A stretch of 64,000 bases of DNA, from assembly GCF_027489515.1 (NCBI RefSeq), contig NZ_JAIXZS010000061.1, positions 1-64,000 of the forward strand, written 5' to 3'. Both the position numbers and the translations under genes were made by a program. The DNA comes from Novosphingobium sp. Lineage in GTDB: Bacteria > Pseudomonadota > Alphaproteobacteria > Sphingomonadales > Sphingomonadaceae. The notes beneath the pieces were generated by a model. It saw only the letters and a list, made by a program, of their open reading frames with translations, was not told the DNA's origin and made no database searches. Positions 21,544-29,966 of this stretch are shown here, piece by piece (position 1 is the first letter of the stretch; every line of letters starts with the position of its first letter).

Positions 21544-22704
21544 ATGTCAGAGCTGGAAGCCTTCCGCGCGGAAATCCGCGCGTGGATCGAGGCGAACTGC
21601 CCCGAAGAGATGCGCCGCCCCGTGCAAGGCGAGGACGACATCTGCTGGGGCGGGCGCAATTTCGTGTTCAAGAACGCGGCGCAGAAAGCCTGGATGGAGG
21701 TCTGCGCGGCCAAGGGTTATACTGTGCCCGACTGGCCCAAGGCCTATGGTGGCGCGGGGATGAGCCCGGCCGAAGCCAAGGTGTGGCGCGAGGAAATGGC
21801 GCGCGCCGGGGCGCGGCCGCCGCTTTCGAGCTTCGGCATCTGGATGCTGGGGCCCGCGCTGCTGAAGTTCGGCACCGAGGAACAGAAGGTCCATTATCTG
21901 GGGCAGGTGGCGCGCGGCGAAATCCGCTGGTGCCAGGGCTATTCGGAGCCGGGTTCGGGGTCTGACCTCGTTTCGCTGCAGACTTATGGCGAGGACAAGG
22001 GCGACCACTGGGTGGTCAATGGCCAGAAGATCTGGACAAGTTACGCCGACAAGGCTGACTGGATCTTCTGCCTCGTCCGCACCGACAAGACCAACGTCTA
22101 TCAGGGGATCAGCTTCCTGCTGTTCGACATGACGACGCCGGGGGTGACGACCAAGCCGATCAAGCTGATCAGCGGCAGCTCGCCTTTTTGCGAGACGTTC
22201 TTCGACAATGTGAAGGTGCCCAAGAGCCAGATCGTCGGCCAGCTCAACCGGGGCTGGGACGTGGCAAAATACCTGCTGGGCCATGAGCGCGAGATGATCT
22301 CGGGCGCGGGCGATGGCGCGCAGACGAGCACGATCGGCAAGGTGCTGACGCGGGGTGGCCTCGATGATCCGATGCTGCGTGCGGAGCTTGCGGCATTCGA
22401 TATCGACGCACTGGCGTTCGCGGCGATGGGCGAGAAGTTCCTCGACGAGATCAAGGTGGGCAAGGCGCATCCCGCGCAGCCCAACATGATGAAATACGCC
22501 GGGACCGAGCTCAACAAGCGGCGGCACGAGCTACTGATGGCGGCGGGCGGGAGCACGGCACTGGAGTGGGAGAGCGAAGAGACGCGCGGCGGTGCGCCGG
22601 CGCGCTCGTGGCTGCGCACTAAGGCCAATTCGATCGAGGGCGGGACGAGCGAAGTCATGCTCAACGTCGTTGCCAAGCGCATTCTCGAACTGCCGGGGGC
22701 CTGA
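21544..22704 (+). CDS. Acyl-CoA dehydrogenase, catalytic subunit
   Basis: The 386-residue protein has the ACAD fold: GYSEPGSGSDLVSLQT and WVVNGQKIWTSYADKADWIF contact FAD and substrate, and NSIEGGTSEVMLNVVAKRIL carries the conserved Glu of the catalytic-base region at the C-terminus. ACADs introduce the alpha-beta double bond of acyl-CoA and pass electrons to ETF. The sequence resembles FadE subunits from steroid and branched-substrate pathways that form alpha2-beta2 heterotetramers. The next gene, 4 bases on, encodes a second ACAD lacking that Glu. The start is fixed by GAGAGGAG. Confidence 0.92.
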   Translation: MSELEAFRAEIRAWIEANCPEEMRRPVQGEDDICWGGRNFVFKNAAQKAWMEVCAAKGYTVPDWPKAYGGAGMSPAEAKVWREEMARAGARPPLSSFGIWMLGPALLKFGTEEQKVHYLGQVARGEIRWCQGYSEPGSGSDLVSLQTYGEDKGDHWVVNGQKIWTSYADKADWIFCLVRTDKTNVYQGISFLLFDMTTPGVTTKPIKLISGSSPFCETFFDNVKVPKSQIVGQLNRGWDVAKYLLGHEREMISGAGDGAQTSTIGKVLTRGGLDDPMLRAELAAFDIDALAFAAMGEKFLDEIKVGKAHPAQPNMMKYAGTELNKRRHELLMAAGGSTALEWESEETRGGAPARSWLRTKANSIEGGTSEVMLNVVAKRILELPGA

Positions 22705-22708
22705 TCCC

Positions 22709-23848
22709 ATGCCGCTGTACTACACCGAAGATCAGGCCATGCTGGCCGAGAGCGTCACCGGCTTCATGGCCGACGAGGGCGGGATCAAGAAGCAGCTGCG
22801 GCACTGGCGCGATATCAATTGCAAGGATGGCTTTGGCCACGGCCTGTGGAAGCAGTTCGCCGAAATGGGCCTCACCGGCATGCTGGCGGCCGAGGCTGAC
22901 GGCGGGCTGGCCATGGGGCATGTCGAGGCAGGCATCGTGCTTGCGGAGATCGGGCGGAACCTGACGCCTTCGCCGTTCCTGACGACCTCGGTAATGGGCG
23001 TGACCGCGCTGAAGGATGCCTCTGACGAACTGCGCGGGCGCTGGCTGCCGGGGATCATCGCGGGCGAGACGGTGCTGGCCGTCGCGATCGACGAGGGCGC
23101 GAAGCACAAGCCGGAAAAGATCGCCTGCCGCGCCGAGCGTGCCGGCAATGGCTTTCGCCTGACGGGCGCCAAGGACTTCGTGATCCACGGCACGTCTGCG
23201 GATGCGATCATCGTCGCGGCGCGCACGTCGGGCAGCGATAGCGATCATGATGGCGTGACCTTGTTTGCCGTGCCCAAGGATGCGGCGGGAATCGGGCACA
23301 ATGCGGTGCGGCTGGTCGACAGCTCCATCGCCAGCCACGTGCGCTTTGACGGTGTGGAGCTTGATGGTTCGGCCGTGATCGGCGAAGTCGATGGCGGTCG
23401 CGCGGTGCTGAACAAGGTGCTGAGCGCGGGCCGCATCGGCGCGGCGGCGGAGCAGACCGGTGTTGGCGGCGGGGCCTTTGCGATGACGACCGGTTATCTC
23501 AAGACGCGCAAGCAGTTCGGCAAGCTGATCGGCGAATTCCAGGCGCTGCAGCACCGCGCAGCGCACCTCTATTCGGAACTGGAGATCGCCGAGGCGGTGG
23601 TGATCAAGGCGCAGCAGCTGCTCGATGGCGGCTCTGAGCGGGCGGAGCTCATGGTCTCGGTCGCCAAGGCCAAGGCGGCGCGCGCGTGCAATCTGGCGGT
23701 GCGCGAAGGCGTGCAGATGCACGGCGGCGTAGGCATGACCGACGAATACGACATCGGGCTCTACATGAAGCGCGAGCGCGCGCTGACCGAGTTCATGGGC
23801 GATGCCAATTACCATGCCGAGCGCGTCGCGCAGCTCAGCGGCTACTAA
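22709..23848 (+). CDS. Acyl-CoA dehydrogenase-like partner subunit
   Basis: The 379-residue protein is an ACAD paralogue beginning MPLYYTEDQAMLAESVTGF. The middle keeps RKQFGKLIGEFQALQHRAA and the FAD-contacting MHGGVGMTDEYDI. At the usual catalytic position it reads LTEFMGDANYHAER, lacking the YEGT-type Glu, and the alternative Glu before helix G is also absent (LSAGRIGAAAEQ). It is therefore probably a structural or FAD-binding beta subunit for the adjacent ACAD, as in FadE28-FadE29. ATG 22709 lies 4 bases after the preceding stop; longer upstream forms run inside that gene. Confidence 0.9.
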   Translation: MPLYYTEDQAMLAESVTGFMADEGGIKKQLRHWRDINCKDGFGHGLWKQFAEMGLTGMLAAEADGGLAMGHVEAGIVLAEIGRNLTPSPFLTTSVMGVTALKDASDELRGRWLPGIIAGETVLAVAIDEGAKHKPEKIACRAERAGNGFRLTGAKDFVIHGTSADAIIVAARTSGSDSDHDGVTLFAVPKDAAGIGHNAVRLVDSSIASHVRFDGVELDGSAVIGEVDGGRAVLNKVLSAGRIGAAAEQTGVGGGAFAMTTGYLKTRKQFGKLIGEFQALQHRAAHLYSELEIAEAVVIKAQQLLDGGSERAELMVSVAKAKAARACNLAVREGVQMHGGVGMTDEYDIGLYMKRERALTEFMGDANYHAERVAQLSGY

Positions 23849-23859
23849 GGATACCTGAT

Positions 23860-24660
23860 ATGGATTTTGCCAAGCTTTTCAGCCTTGAAGGCCGCGTTGC
23901 GGTGGTGACGGGCGGTTCGCGCGGGATCGGGCGGATGATTGCCGAAGGCTTCATCGCAGCGGGCTGCGAGCGCGTCTACATCACGGCGCGCAAGGCGGCG
24001 GTGGTCGAGGAGACGGCCGCCGAGCTCGGGCCGAAGTGCATTGCACTGCCTGGCGACATTTCGAGCCTCGCGGGGATCGAAGCGCTGGCCGAGGACCTCG
24101 CGCAGCGTGAGAGCCACATCGACATCCTCGTCAACAACGCGGGCGTGGCGTGGGGTGCGGACTTCGAGGATTTTCCGGAGATCGGCTGGGACAAGGTGAT
24201 GAACCTCAACGTCAAGACGCCGTTCTTCCTGACGCAGAAGCTGCATGGGCTGCTCAAGGCCGCTGCCGGTGAGCATCCGGCCAAGGTGATCAACATTGCC
24301 TCGGTCGACGGGCTGCGCGTGAACCCGTGGGAGACCTATAGCTATCAGGCTTCCAAATCGGCGCTGGTGCACCTCACGCGGCGCATGGCGGCGCGGCTCG
24401 TCAAGGACAACATCATCGTCAACGCGATCTGCCCGGGCGCGTTCGCTTCGGAGATGAACAAGGCGGCCGCGAACAATCCCGAAGCTTCGGCGCGCGGCAT
24501 TCCCTTGAAGCGTATCGGCAATCTGGAAGACATGGCAGGCGGCGCGATCTTCCTCGCGAGCCGCGCGGGCGACTATGTGATCGGCACACCGCTCCCGATC
24601 GATGGTGGCATCGTGAACGCCTATATCCCCGAGAACCATATCAATCCGTTGGGGGAGTAA
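23860..24660 (+). CDS. Short-chain dehydrogenase/reductase
   Basis: The 266-residue classical SDR shows VAVVTGGSRGIGRMIAEGF, ILVNNAGVAWG, the Ser in VINIASVDGLRV and the Tyr-Lys pair in YSYQASKSAL. ITARKAA after strand 2 suggests NADP(H). The strings around GVAWGADFEDFPEIGWDKV and LRVNPWETYSYQASK resemble RhlG/gluconate-5-dehydrogenase-like SDRs. It follows the ACAD pair by 11 bases and precedes the lactonase by 4 bases, so it belongs to the same operon, presumably acting on a hydroxy intermediate. Confidence 0.92.
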   Translation: MDFAKLFSLEGRVAVVTGGSRGIGRMIAEGFIAAGCERVYITARKAAVVEETAAELGPKCIALPGDISSLAGIEALAEDLAQRESHIDILVNNAGVAWGADFEDFPEIGWDKVMNLNVKTPFFLTQKLHGLLKAAAGEHPAKVINIASVDGLRVNPWETYSYQASKSALVHLTRRMAARLVKDNIIVNAICPGAFASEMNKAAANNPEASARGIPLKRIGNLEDMAGGAIFLASRAGDYVIGTPLPIDGGIVNAYIPENHINPLGE

Positions 24661-24664
24661 AGCC

Positions 24665-25546
24665 ATGAGCCGCGCGGTCCGCCAGCTTGCTGATGGGTTC
24701 CACTTCGGCGAGGGGCCGCGCTGGCATCAGGATCGGTTGTGGTTCAGCGATTTCTACAGCCACACCATCCGTTCGGTGGATCTGGCGGGCGATCACCGCA
24801 TCGAATTGGAACTCGATGACCAGCCTTCCGGGCTGGGGTGGATGCCCGATGGGTCGCTGCTGTTCGTTTCGATGCGCAAGCGGCAGGTGTGGCGGCGCTG
24901 GCCAGACGGGCGGCTGGCAATGCATGCCGACCTGACGGACCTGACGGCGCATCTGTGCAACGACATGGTCGTGGATGCCGAAGGGCGGGCCTACGTTGGC
25001 AACTTCGGCTTCGATCTCGACCATGAACTGCGCGCGCGGGGTGTGCCTTCCGTGCTGGCGGATCATCCCAAGGCCAATCTGGTGCTGGTGCAGCCGGACG
25101 GCAGCGCCTCTGTCGGCGCGCCTGACATGAGCTTTCCCAACGGCACGGTGATCACGCCAGACGGCAAGACGCTGATCATTGGAGAGACGCTGGGCGCGCG
25201 GCTGACGGCGTTCGATATTGGTGAAGGTGGGGCGCTTTCGGGGCGGCGGCTGTGGGCCAATACAAACCCGCGCGTGCCCGACGGGATTGCGCTCGATGCC
25301 GAGGGCGCGGTGTGGATCGCCAACCCGATCGCGCCCGAATGCGCGCGGATCGGCGAGGGCGGTGCGATGCTGGAGGTCGTCTCGACCGGCGAGATGCCGT
25401 GCTATGCCTGCATGCTCGGCGGACCCGAGGGCCGGCACCTGTTCATGCTCTGCGCGCCGAGCAGCGATGCCGAGATTGCCCGGAGCGCGGCGAAGGGTGT
25501 CGTGCTGGTGGCCGAGGTGGATGCGGCGCGAGCCGGGCGTCCGTGA
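24665..25546 (+). CDS. SMP-30/gluconolactonase-family protein
   Basis: The 293-residue protein has the six-bladed beta-propeller signature: FHFGEGPRWHQDRLWFSDF with the metal-binding Glu (residue about 15), LCNDMVVDAEGRAYVGNFGF with the Asn-Asp, MSFPNGTVITPDGKTL, and a late Asp in RVPDGIALDAEGAVWIAN. Members hydrolyse lactones using a divalent metal. In this operon it could open a lactone to give the hydroxy acid used by the acyl-CoA enzymes. The GTG of the next gene overlaps its stop. Confidence 0.88.
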   Translation: MSRAVRQLADGFHFGEGPRWHQDRLWFSDFYSHTIRSVDLAGDHRIELELDDQPSGLGWMPDGSLLFVSMRKRQVWRRWPDGRLAMHADLTDLTAHLCNDMVVDAEGRAYVGNFGFDLDHELRARGVPSVLADHPKANLVLVQPDGSASVGAPDMSFPNGTVITPDGKTLIIGETLGARLTAFDIGEGGALSGRRLWANTNPRVPDGIALDAEGAVWIANPIAPECARIGEGGAMLEVVSTGEMPCYACMLGGPEGRHLFMLCAPSSDAEIARSAAKGVVLVAEVDAARAGRP

Positions 25547-26010
25547 ACGCGCCGGACGCAGGCACGGTGCAAGGCATCGGCGACTGCGAGCTTGCGATCA
25601 CGCGGCACTTCGCGGCACCGCGGTGGCAGGTGTTCAGGGCATGGGCCGAGCCGGCGCTGTTCCGCCAGTGGTGGATGCCGGAAGGGTTGGGCGCGACCAT
25701 GGTGGAATGCGATCTCGATCTGCGCACCGGGGGCTCATACCGGCTGGTCTATGCCTTTGGCGAGGAAGGCACGATGGCGTTTCACGGCGCTTATACCGAA
25801 GTGGTGCCCGATGCGCGGATCGTCTGGACCAATGCCGAAGATCCTGATGGGGCGCTGACGACGGTAACTTTCGCCGATGACGATGGTGGCACCCTGCTGA
25901 CGTTCCACGACCGCTATCCCTCGGGCGCGGCGCGGGATGAGGCGCTGGCGGGTTCGGCTGCGGCCTTGCCGCTGCAACTGGACCAGTTGGCGGCGTTGCT
26001 GGCGGGCTGA
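25543..26010 (+). CDS. SRPBCC (AHSA1-like) domain protein
   Basis: The 155-residue protein starts at a GTG that overlaps the lactonase stop (GTGA) and so is translationally coupled. The body matches activator-of-Hsp90 homology/START-like small proteins: ITRHFAAPRWQVFRAWAEP, LFRQWWMPEG, the GGSYRLVYAFGEEG strand, TMAFHGAYTEVVPDARIVWT and LTTVTFADDDGGTLLTF. These fold around a hydrophobic ligand pocket. As the last gene of the catabolic operon it may bind an intermediate; no enzyme activity can be read from sequence. Confidence 0.85.
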   Translation: MNAPDAGTVQGIGDCELAITRHFAAPRWQVFRAWAEPALFRQWWMPEGLGATMVECDLDLRTGGSYRLVYAFGEEGTMAFHGAYTEVVPDARIVWTNAEDPDGALTTVTFADDDGGTLLTFHDRYPSGAARDEALAGSAAALPLQLDQLAALLAG

Positions 26011-26022
26011 ACCTCTCTTCTT

Positions 26023-26052
26023 CGTCATTGCTTCGCTGCGTTCGCAATGACG
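26023..26052. terminator. Hairpin between convergent genes
   Basis: CGTCATTGC (26023-26031) pairs perfectly with GCAATGACG (26044-26052) across a 12-base loop. It lies between the convergent SRPBCC and gmk genes. A bidirectional terminator is likely, although T tracts are poor. Similar hairpins are common in sphingomonad intergenic DNA, from memory. Confidence 0.5.
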
Positions 26053-26067
26053 GGGGCTGGGGGCGCC

Positions 26068-26721
26068 TTAAGGCCGCATCAGTTCGCGCACGAAGCCGAT
26101 CAGGCCGGTCTGGCGGGCGCGCTTCATGCGTTCGGCGTGGAGGATCTCGCTGACCTTGTCGAAGCACTGGTCGATATCGTCGTTGACCACCACGTAGTCG
26201 TAGCCGTCCCAGTGGCTGATCTCGGCACGGGCGCGTTCCATGCGGGCGGCGATGACCTCGGCGCTATCGGTGCCGCGTCCGGTGAGGCGGCGGCGCAGTT
26301 CATCGATGCTGGGGGGCAGCAGAAACACCCGCACGACATCGGTTTCCATCTTCTGATAGAGTTGCTGTGTGCCCTGCCAATCGATATCGAACAGGAAGTC
26401 GCGCCCTTCGCGCAGGCCCGCCTTCACTTGCGCCTTGGGCGTGCCGTAGCTGTTGCCGAAGACGTGCGCCCATTCGAGGAATTCCTCATTCTCGACCATC
26501 TCGTCGAAGCGGGCCTGGGTGACGAAGTGGTAGTCCTTCCCGTCGACCTCGCCCGGGCGCATCGGGCGCGTGGTGGCCGAGACAGAGAGGCAGATCGCGG
26601 GATCGGCCTCAAGCAGCATGCGCGAGATCGTGGTTTTTCCCGCGCCCGAGGGCGAGGACATGATGAACATGAGGCCGCGGCGATGGAGCGCGTCGGAGGA
26701 TGGGGGAGTCGGCTGGGCCAT
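26068..26721 (-). CDS. gmk: Guanylate kinase
   Basis: The 217-residue enzyme phosphorylates GMP to GDP with ATP. The P-loop SSPSGAGKTTISRMLLE (about residues 21-37), the GMP-binding SVSATTRPMRPGEVDGKDYHFV and the lid/NMP residues in FLEWAHVFGNSYGTP are all present. Length is normal (about 205-220). ATG 26721 gives MAQPTPPSSDALHRRGLMFI; a longer in-frame form only adds a low-complexity shadow of the neighbouring gene. sspB and a small Ala-rich protein gene lie upstream on the same strand. Confidence 0.97.
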   Translation of the reverse strand: MAQPTPPSSDALHRRGLMFIMSSPSGAGKTTISRMLLEADPAICLSVSATTRPMRPGEVDGKDYHFVTQARFDEMVENEEFLEWAHVFGNSYGTPKAQVKAGLREGRDFLFDIDWQGTQQLYQKMETDVVRVFLLPPSIDELRRRLTGRGTDSAEVIAARMERARAEISHWDGYDYVVVNDDIDQCFDKVSEILHAERMKRARQTGLIGFVRELMRP

Positions 26722-26761
26722 GCGCGCTGTTGGCGCATGGGAGCCGCTGTGGTCAAGGGTG

Positions 26762-27139
26762 CTAGGTCTTCGGGCGGTTCTTGCGGCGCTCGTGGAGGGT
26801 TTTCGCCAGCATGGCACCGCCAACGATGATGGCGCCGGGGACCGACCGCGTGGCGATGCGGGTGGCGGCGGCAGTGAGCAAGCGGGCGCCGAGGCTGCTT
26901 TTCTTCGGTTTGGCGGCCTTTGCGGCTTTTGCACCGGCGGCTCTCGCGGCTGCCTTGAGCGCTTCCGGGGCGGCGCCGAGAATGCCGCGATCGACGCTGC
27001 GTTTCAGCAGGGTGGAGCCGGTCCGCATGGCGACGCCGGCAAGGATCGCGCGCGTGACGGGGCCGACCGGATCGGGCGCCGAATCAGCAGCGGGTTCGCT
27101 TGCGGGGGTTTCCGGCGCCTTCCTGGCAGGGCCGGTCAT
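26762..27139 (-). CDS. Ala/Lys-rich hypothetical protein
   Basis: I do not recognise this 125-residue protein. It starts at an ATG overlapping the sspB stop by 4 bases, so it is read as part of that operon. The N-terminal third is Pro/Ala-rich (PARKAPETPASEPAADSAPD), the middle Ala/Lys-rich (LKAAARAAGAKAAKAAKPKK), and a hydrophobic stretch near the C-terminus (SVPGAIIVGGAMLAKTLHE) could touch the membrane. Composition is biased but codon use fits a real gene. Confidence 0.55.
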   Translation of the reverse strand: MTGPARKAPETPASEPAADSAPDPVGPVTRAILAGVAMRTGSTLLKRSVDRGILGAAPEALKAAARAAGAKAAKAAKPKKSSLGARLLTAAATRIATRSVPGAIIVGGAMLAKTLHERRKNRPKT

Positions 27140-27630
27140 TTCTTGCGGCCGAAATCCACGGTGACGACGTTCGAACCGTCGTCCGGGCCAGCGGGCCCGC
27201 TGCCTTCAGGCGAATCGTTTTCGGCATCGTGCGGTGGCTCGTCCTCGTCCTCGTTCTCGCCCGCCGTCTGGAACTGCAGGCCGAAATCGACCGCCGGATC
27301 GACAAAGGCGGTGATCGCGCTGAATGGAATCACCAGCGTGGAGGGGATCTGGTTGAACGAGAGGCCGACGCTGAAGCCTTCGGGCGTGACCTTGAGATCC
27401 CAGAACTTGTTCTGGAGCACGATGGTCATTTCGTCCGGAAAACGTTCCTTGAGACGCGGCGGGATCGAAACGCCGGGCGCACCGGTCTTGAAGGTAATGT
27501 AGAAATGGTGCGCGCCGGGAAGCGTGCCGCCCGCGCTTTCGACCTGGCCGAGAACGCGGCCGACCACCGCGCGCAGGGCTTCCTGCACGATCTCGTCGTA
27601 GGGGATCAGGCTGTCGGGTGCATCGCTCAT
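27136..27630 (-). CDS. sspB: ClpXP adaptor protein, SspB-alpha type
   Basis: The 164-residue product matches alphaproteobacterial SspB, which tethers ssrA-tagged and other substrates to ClpX. The N-terminal SspB fold starts MSDAPDSLIPYDEIVQEALR and includes HFYITFKTGAPGVSIPPRLK and FWDLKVTPEGFSVGLSFN. The central region (about 110-150) is an acidic Glu/Asp/Pro linker, and the C-terminal NVVTVDFGRKK is the ClpX-docking tail. ATG 27630 was chosen over an upstream in-frame ATG (27687) because family similarity begins at MSDA. Confidence 0.94.
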   Translation of the reverse strand: MSDAPDSLIPYDEIVQEALRAVVGRVLGQVESAGGTLPGAHHFYITFKTGAPGVSIPPRLKERFPDEMTIVLQNKFWDLKVTPEGFSVGLSFNQIPSTLVIPFSAITAFVDPAVDFGLQFQTAGENEDEDEPPHDAENDSPEGSGPAGPDDGSNVVTVDFGRKK

Positions 27631-27723
27631 CGTCCCTAGGGTGGCTTGGAGCGCCGCGCGGGTCAAGGGGGTGCGAGGTGCAGGCAATTGATTCTGCCCG
27701 GAAGTGGCCTATAGGCGGGGCCC

Positions 27724-28317
27724 ATGCGCACCGGATCGATCGCCCGCACCACGCACGAAACCGACATCCAGGTTTCGGTGAATCTCGACGGCACCGGCAC
27801 TTTCGACGTCAGCACCGGGATCGGCTTTCTCGATCACATGATCGAGCAGTTCAGCCGCCACTCGCTGATCGACGTGAAGTGCCATGTGAAGGGCGACCTC
27901 CACGTCGACCAGCACCACACGACCGAGGACAGCGCGATCGCGCTGGGGCAGGCGATTGCGCAGGCGCTTGGCGACAAGAAGGGTATCACCCGCTACGGCA
28001 CTGCCTATTCGCCGATGGACGAGGCGCTGGCCCGCGTTGCGCTCGACATTTCTGGGCGACCGGTGCTGGTGTGGAAGGCAAGCTTTACCCAGCCGCGCCT
28101 TGGCGAGATGGATACCGAACTGTTCGAGCACTGGTTCCAGTCGATTTCGCAGGCGGCAGGGATCACTCTGCACATCGAATGCCTCTACGGCCAAAACAAT
28201 CATCACATCATCGAGGGCATCTACAAGGGCTTTGCTCGCGCGATGCGTAGCGCGGTGGAGATCGACCCGCGCAAGGGCGATGCGGTGCCGAGCACCAAGG
28301 GCATCCTCGGTGGCTGA
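27724..28317 (+). CDS. hisB: Imidazoleglycerol-phosphate dehydratase
   Basis: The 197-residue monofunctional enzyme catalyses step 6 of histidine synthesis, IGP to imidazoleacetol phosphate. The duplicated metal motifs are visible: [17 protein letters not shown] and [16 protein letters not shown] in the first half, [18 protein letters not shown] and [17 protein letters not shown] in the second. Length is typical for proteins without the HisB phosphatase domain. It heads the his operon, with a promoter presumably in the 93-base gap from sspB. Confidence 0.98.
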   Translation: MRTGSIARTTHETDIQVSVNLDGTGTFDVSTGIGFLDHMIEQFSRHSLIDVKCHVKGDLHVDQHHTTEDSAIALGQAIAQALGDKKGITRYGTAYSPMDEALARVALDISGRPVLVWKASFTQPRLGEMDTELFEHWFQSISQAAGITLHIECLYGQNNHHIIEGIYKGFARAMRSAVEIDPRKGDAVPSTKGILGG

Positions 28318-28930
28318 AGTGATTGCCTTGGTCGACTATGGCGCGGGGAATCTGCGCTCGGTCGCCAATGCGCTGAAGGCGGCCGGGGCGGAGGGCGTCG
28401 CGGTGACGGCGGACCCCAATGTGGTTCGCGCGGCGGACCGGATCGTGCTGCCAGGCGTCGGCGCGTTCAAGGCCTGCATCGAGGCGCTGCGCGGGGTGCC
28501 CGGGCTGGTCGAGGCGATGGCGGAGCGCGTGCTGGTGGGCGGCGCGCCGTTCCTCGGCATTTGCGTGGGCATGCAATTGCTGGCGGACCGCGGCATCGAG
28601 TTCGGCGTGACCGAGGGGCTGGGCTGGATCGGCGGCGAAGTGCGCGCGATCGAACCGAGCGATCCCAGCATCAAGGTGCCGCACATGGGCTGGAACGATG
28701 TCGCCCCCATGCACCACACCCCGCTGATCGTGCCGGGCGAGGCCTATTTTCTGCATTCCTACCACTTCGTGCCCGAAGAGGGCGCGAGCGTGGCGGCGAT
28801 GACCGACCATGGCGGCGGACTGGTCGCGGCGGTGGCGCGGGACAATGTGCTGGGCGTGCAGTTTCACCCGGAAAAAAGCCAGGACTACGGGCTTGCGCTG
28901 CTGGGGCGTTTTCTGGAGTGGCGCCCTTGA
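28310..28930 (+). CDS. hisH: IGP synthase glutamine amidotransferase subunit
   Basis: The 206-residue class I amidotransferase supplies ammonia to HisF. The catalytic Cys is in [11 protein letters not shown] (about residue 84) and the His-Glu pair is in [13 protein letters not shown]. It starts at GTG 28310, inside the last codons of hisB (8-base overlap), with GTG 28319 as an alternative; [18 protein letters not shown] fits the family N-terminus either way. HisF lies two genes downstream. Confidence 0.96.
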   Translation: MAEVIALVDYGAGNLRSVANALKAAGAEGVAVTADPNVVRAADRIVLPGVGAFKACIEALRGVPGLVEAMAERVLVGGAPFLGICVGMQLLADRGIEFGVTEGLGWIGGEVRAIEPSDPSIKVPHMGWNDVAPMHHTPLIVPGEAYFLHSYHFVPEEGASVAAMTDHGGGLVAAVARDNVLGVQFHPEKSQDYGLALLGRFLEWRP

Positions 28931-28943
28931 TGGAGCATTCGGC

Positions 28944-29669
28944 ATGATCGTTTTTCCGGCAATTGACCTCAAGGGCGGGCAGGTCGTGCGGCTGGCCGAG
29001 GGTGATATGGCGCGCGCAACCGTCTATGGCGATGATCCGGCGGCGCAGGCGATGCTCTTTGCCGAGGCCGGCTCGCAGTACTTGCATGTCGTCGATCTCG
29101 ACGGGGCTTTCGCGGGTGAGGCGGTGAACCGCGAGGCGGTCGAGGGCATCCTCAAGGTGTTTCCGGGCCACGTGCAATTGGGCGGGGGCATTCGCAATCC
29201 GATTGCCGTCGATGGCTGGTTCGATCTGGGCGTGAGCCGGGTGGTGATCGGCACGGCGGCCTTGAAAGACCCGCAGTTCGTGAAGGACATGGCCAAGGCC
29301 TATCCGGGCGGCATCGTGGTGGCGGTCGATGCGCGCGACGGGATGGTTGCGACCGAGGGCTGGGCCGAGGTCTCCGACGTTTCGATCACCGACATGGCGC
29401 GGCGGTTCGAGGATGCGGGGGTGGCCTCGATCCTGTTTACCGATGTGGGCCGCGATGGGCTGCTGAAGGGCTGCAACATCGATGCGACGCTTGATCTGGC
29501 GCGCGCGACGCGGCTGCCGGTGATCGCCAGCGGCGGGGTGAAGGGTATCGACGATATCCGGCTGCTCAAGATCCACGAGGCTGACGGGATCGAGGGCGTG
29601 ATTACCGGCCGGGCGCTGTTCGAGGGTCGGCTTGATCTGGCGGCTGCGATTGCGATGGCGGAGGCGTAA
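28944..29669 (+). CDS. hisA: ProFAR isomerase
   Basis: The 241-residue TIM barrel isomerises ProFAR to PRFAR, the fourth step of histidine synthesis. It begins MIVFPAIDLKGGQVVRLAEG with the catalytic Asp in AIDLKGG, and the second acid and phosphate-binding sites are in LFTDVGRDGLLKG and VIASGGVKGIDD. Spacing to hisH is 13 bases. Its TAA is immediately followed by the GTG of a small membrane-protein gene. Confidence 0.98.
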   Translation: MIVFPAIDLKGGQVVRLAEGDMARATVYGDDPAAQAMLFAEAGSQYLHVVDLDGAFAGEAVNREAVEGILKVFPGHVQLGGGIRNPIAVDGWFDLGVSRVVIGTAALKDPQFVKDMAKAYPGGIVVAVDARDGMVATEGWAEVSDVSITDMARRFEDAGVASILFTDVGRDGLLKGCNIDATLDLARATRLPVIASGGVKGIDDIRLLKIHEADGIEGVITGRALFEGRLDLAAAIAMAEA

Positions 29670-29966
29670 GTGCAGCCTGACATCCCGAAGCCATCGTTCC
29701 TGAGCAGTCCAACGGCATTGCATTTGATGGGGCTATCGATCTTTGCCTATGCTTGGCAAACACGCGGTTTGGGAGTGGGACTGCTCTTTGCGGCGATTTT
29801 TTATGTCGGTGTCCCGGTACTAAATATGCTCGCGTTGGCGGGCTCCAAAAGTCTCCGACTTGGAACCTATCTCAGGCTGGCGCTGTACATTGGACTTATG
29901 CTTTTGATCGCCTCGTGGTCAGCGGAAATCTGCGATTCTAGCGGTAACTGCAGGAGCGCATTTTGA
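29670..29966 (+). CDS. Small membrane protein inserted in his operon
   Basis: The 98-residue protein is unrecognised. It begins at a GTG directly after the hisA stop and ends with a TGA overlapping the hisF TTG start. Three hydrophobic segments are visible ([33 protein letters not shown] and [17 protein letters not shown]), followed by a tail with two Cys ([13 protein letters not shown]). GC content and codon choice are visibly lower than in the flanking his genes, which suggests recent acquisition. It is not a known histidine enzyme. Confidence 0.65.
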   Translation: MQPDIPKPSFLSSPTALHLMGLSIFAYAWQTRGLGVGLLFAAIFYVGVPVLNMLALAGSKSLRLGTYLRLALYIGLMLLIASWSAEICDSSGNCRSAF

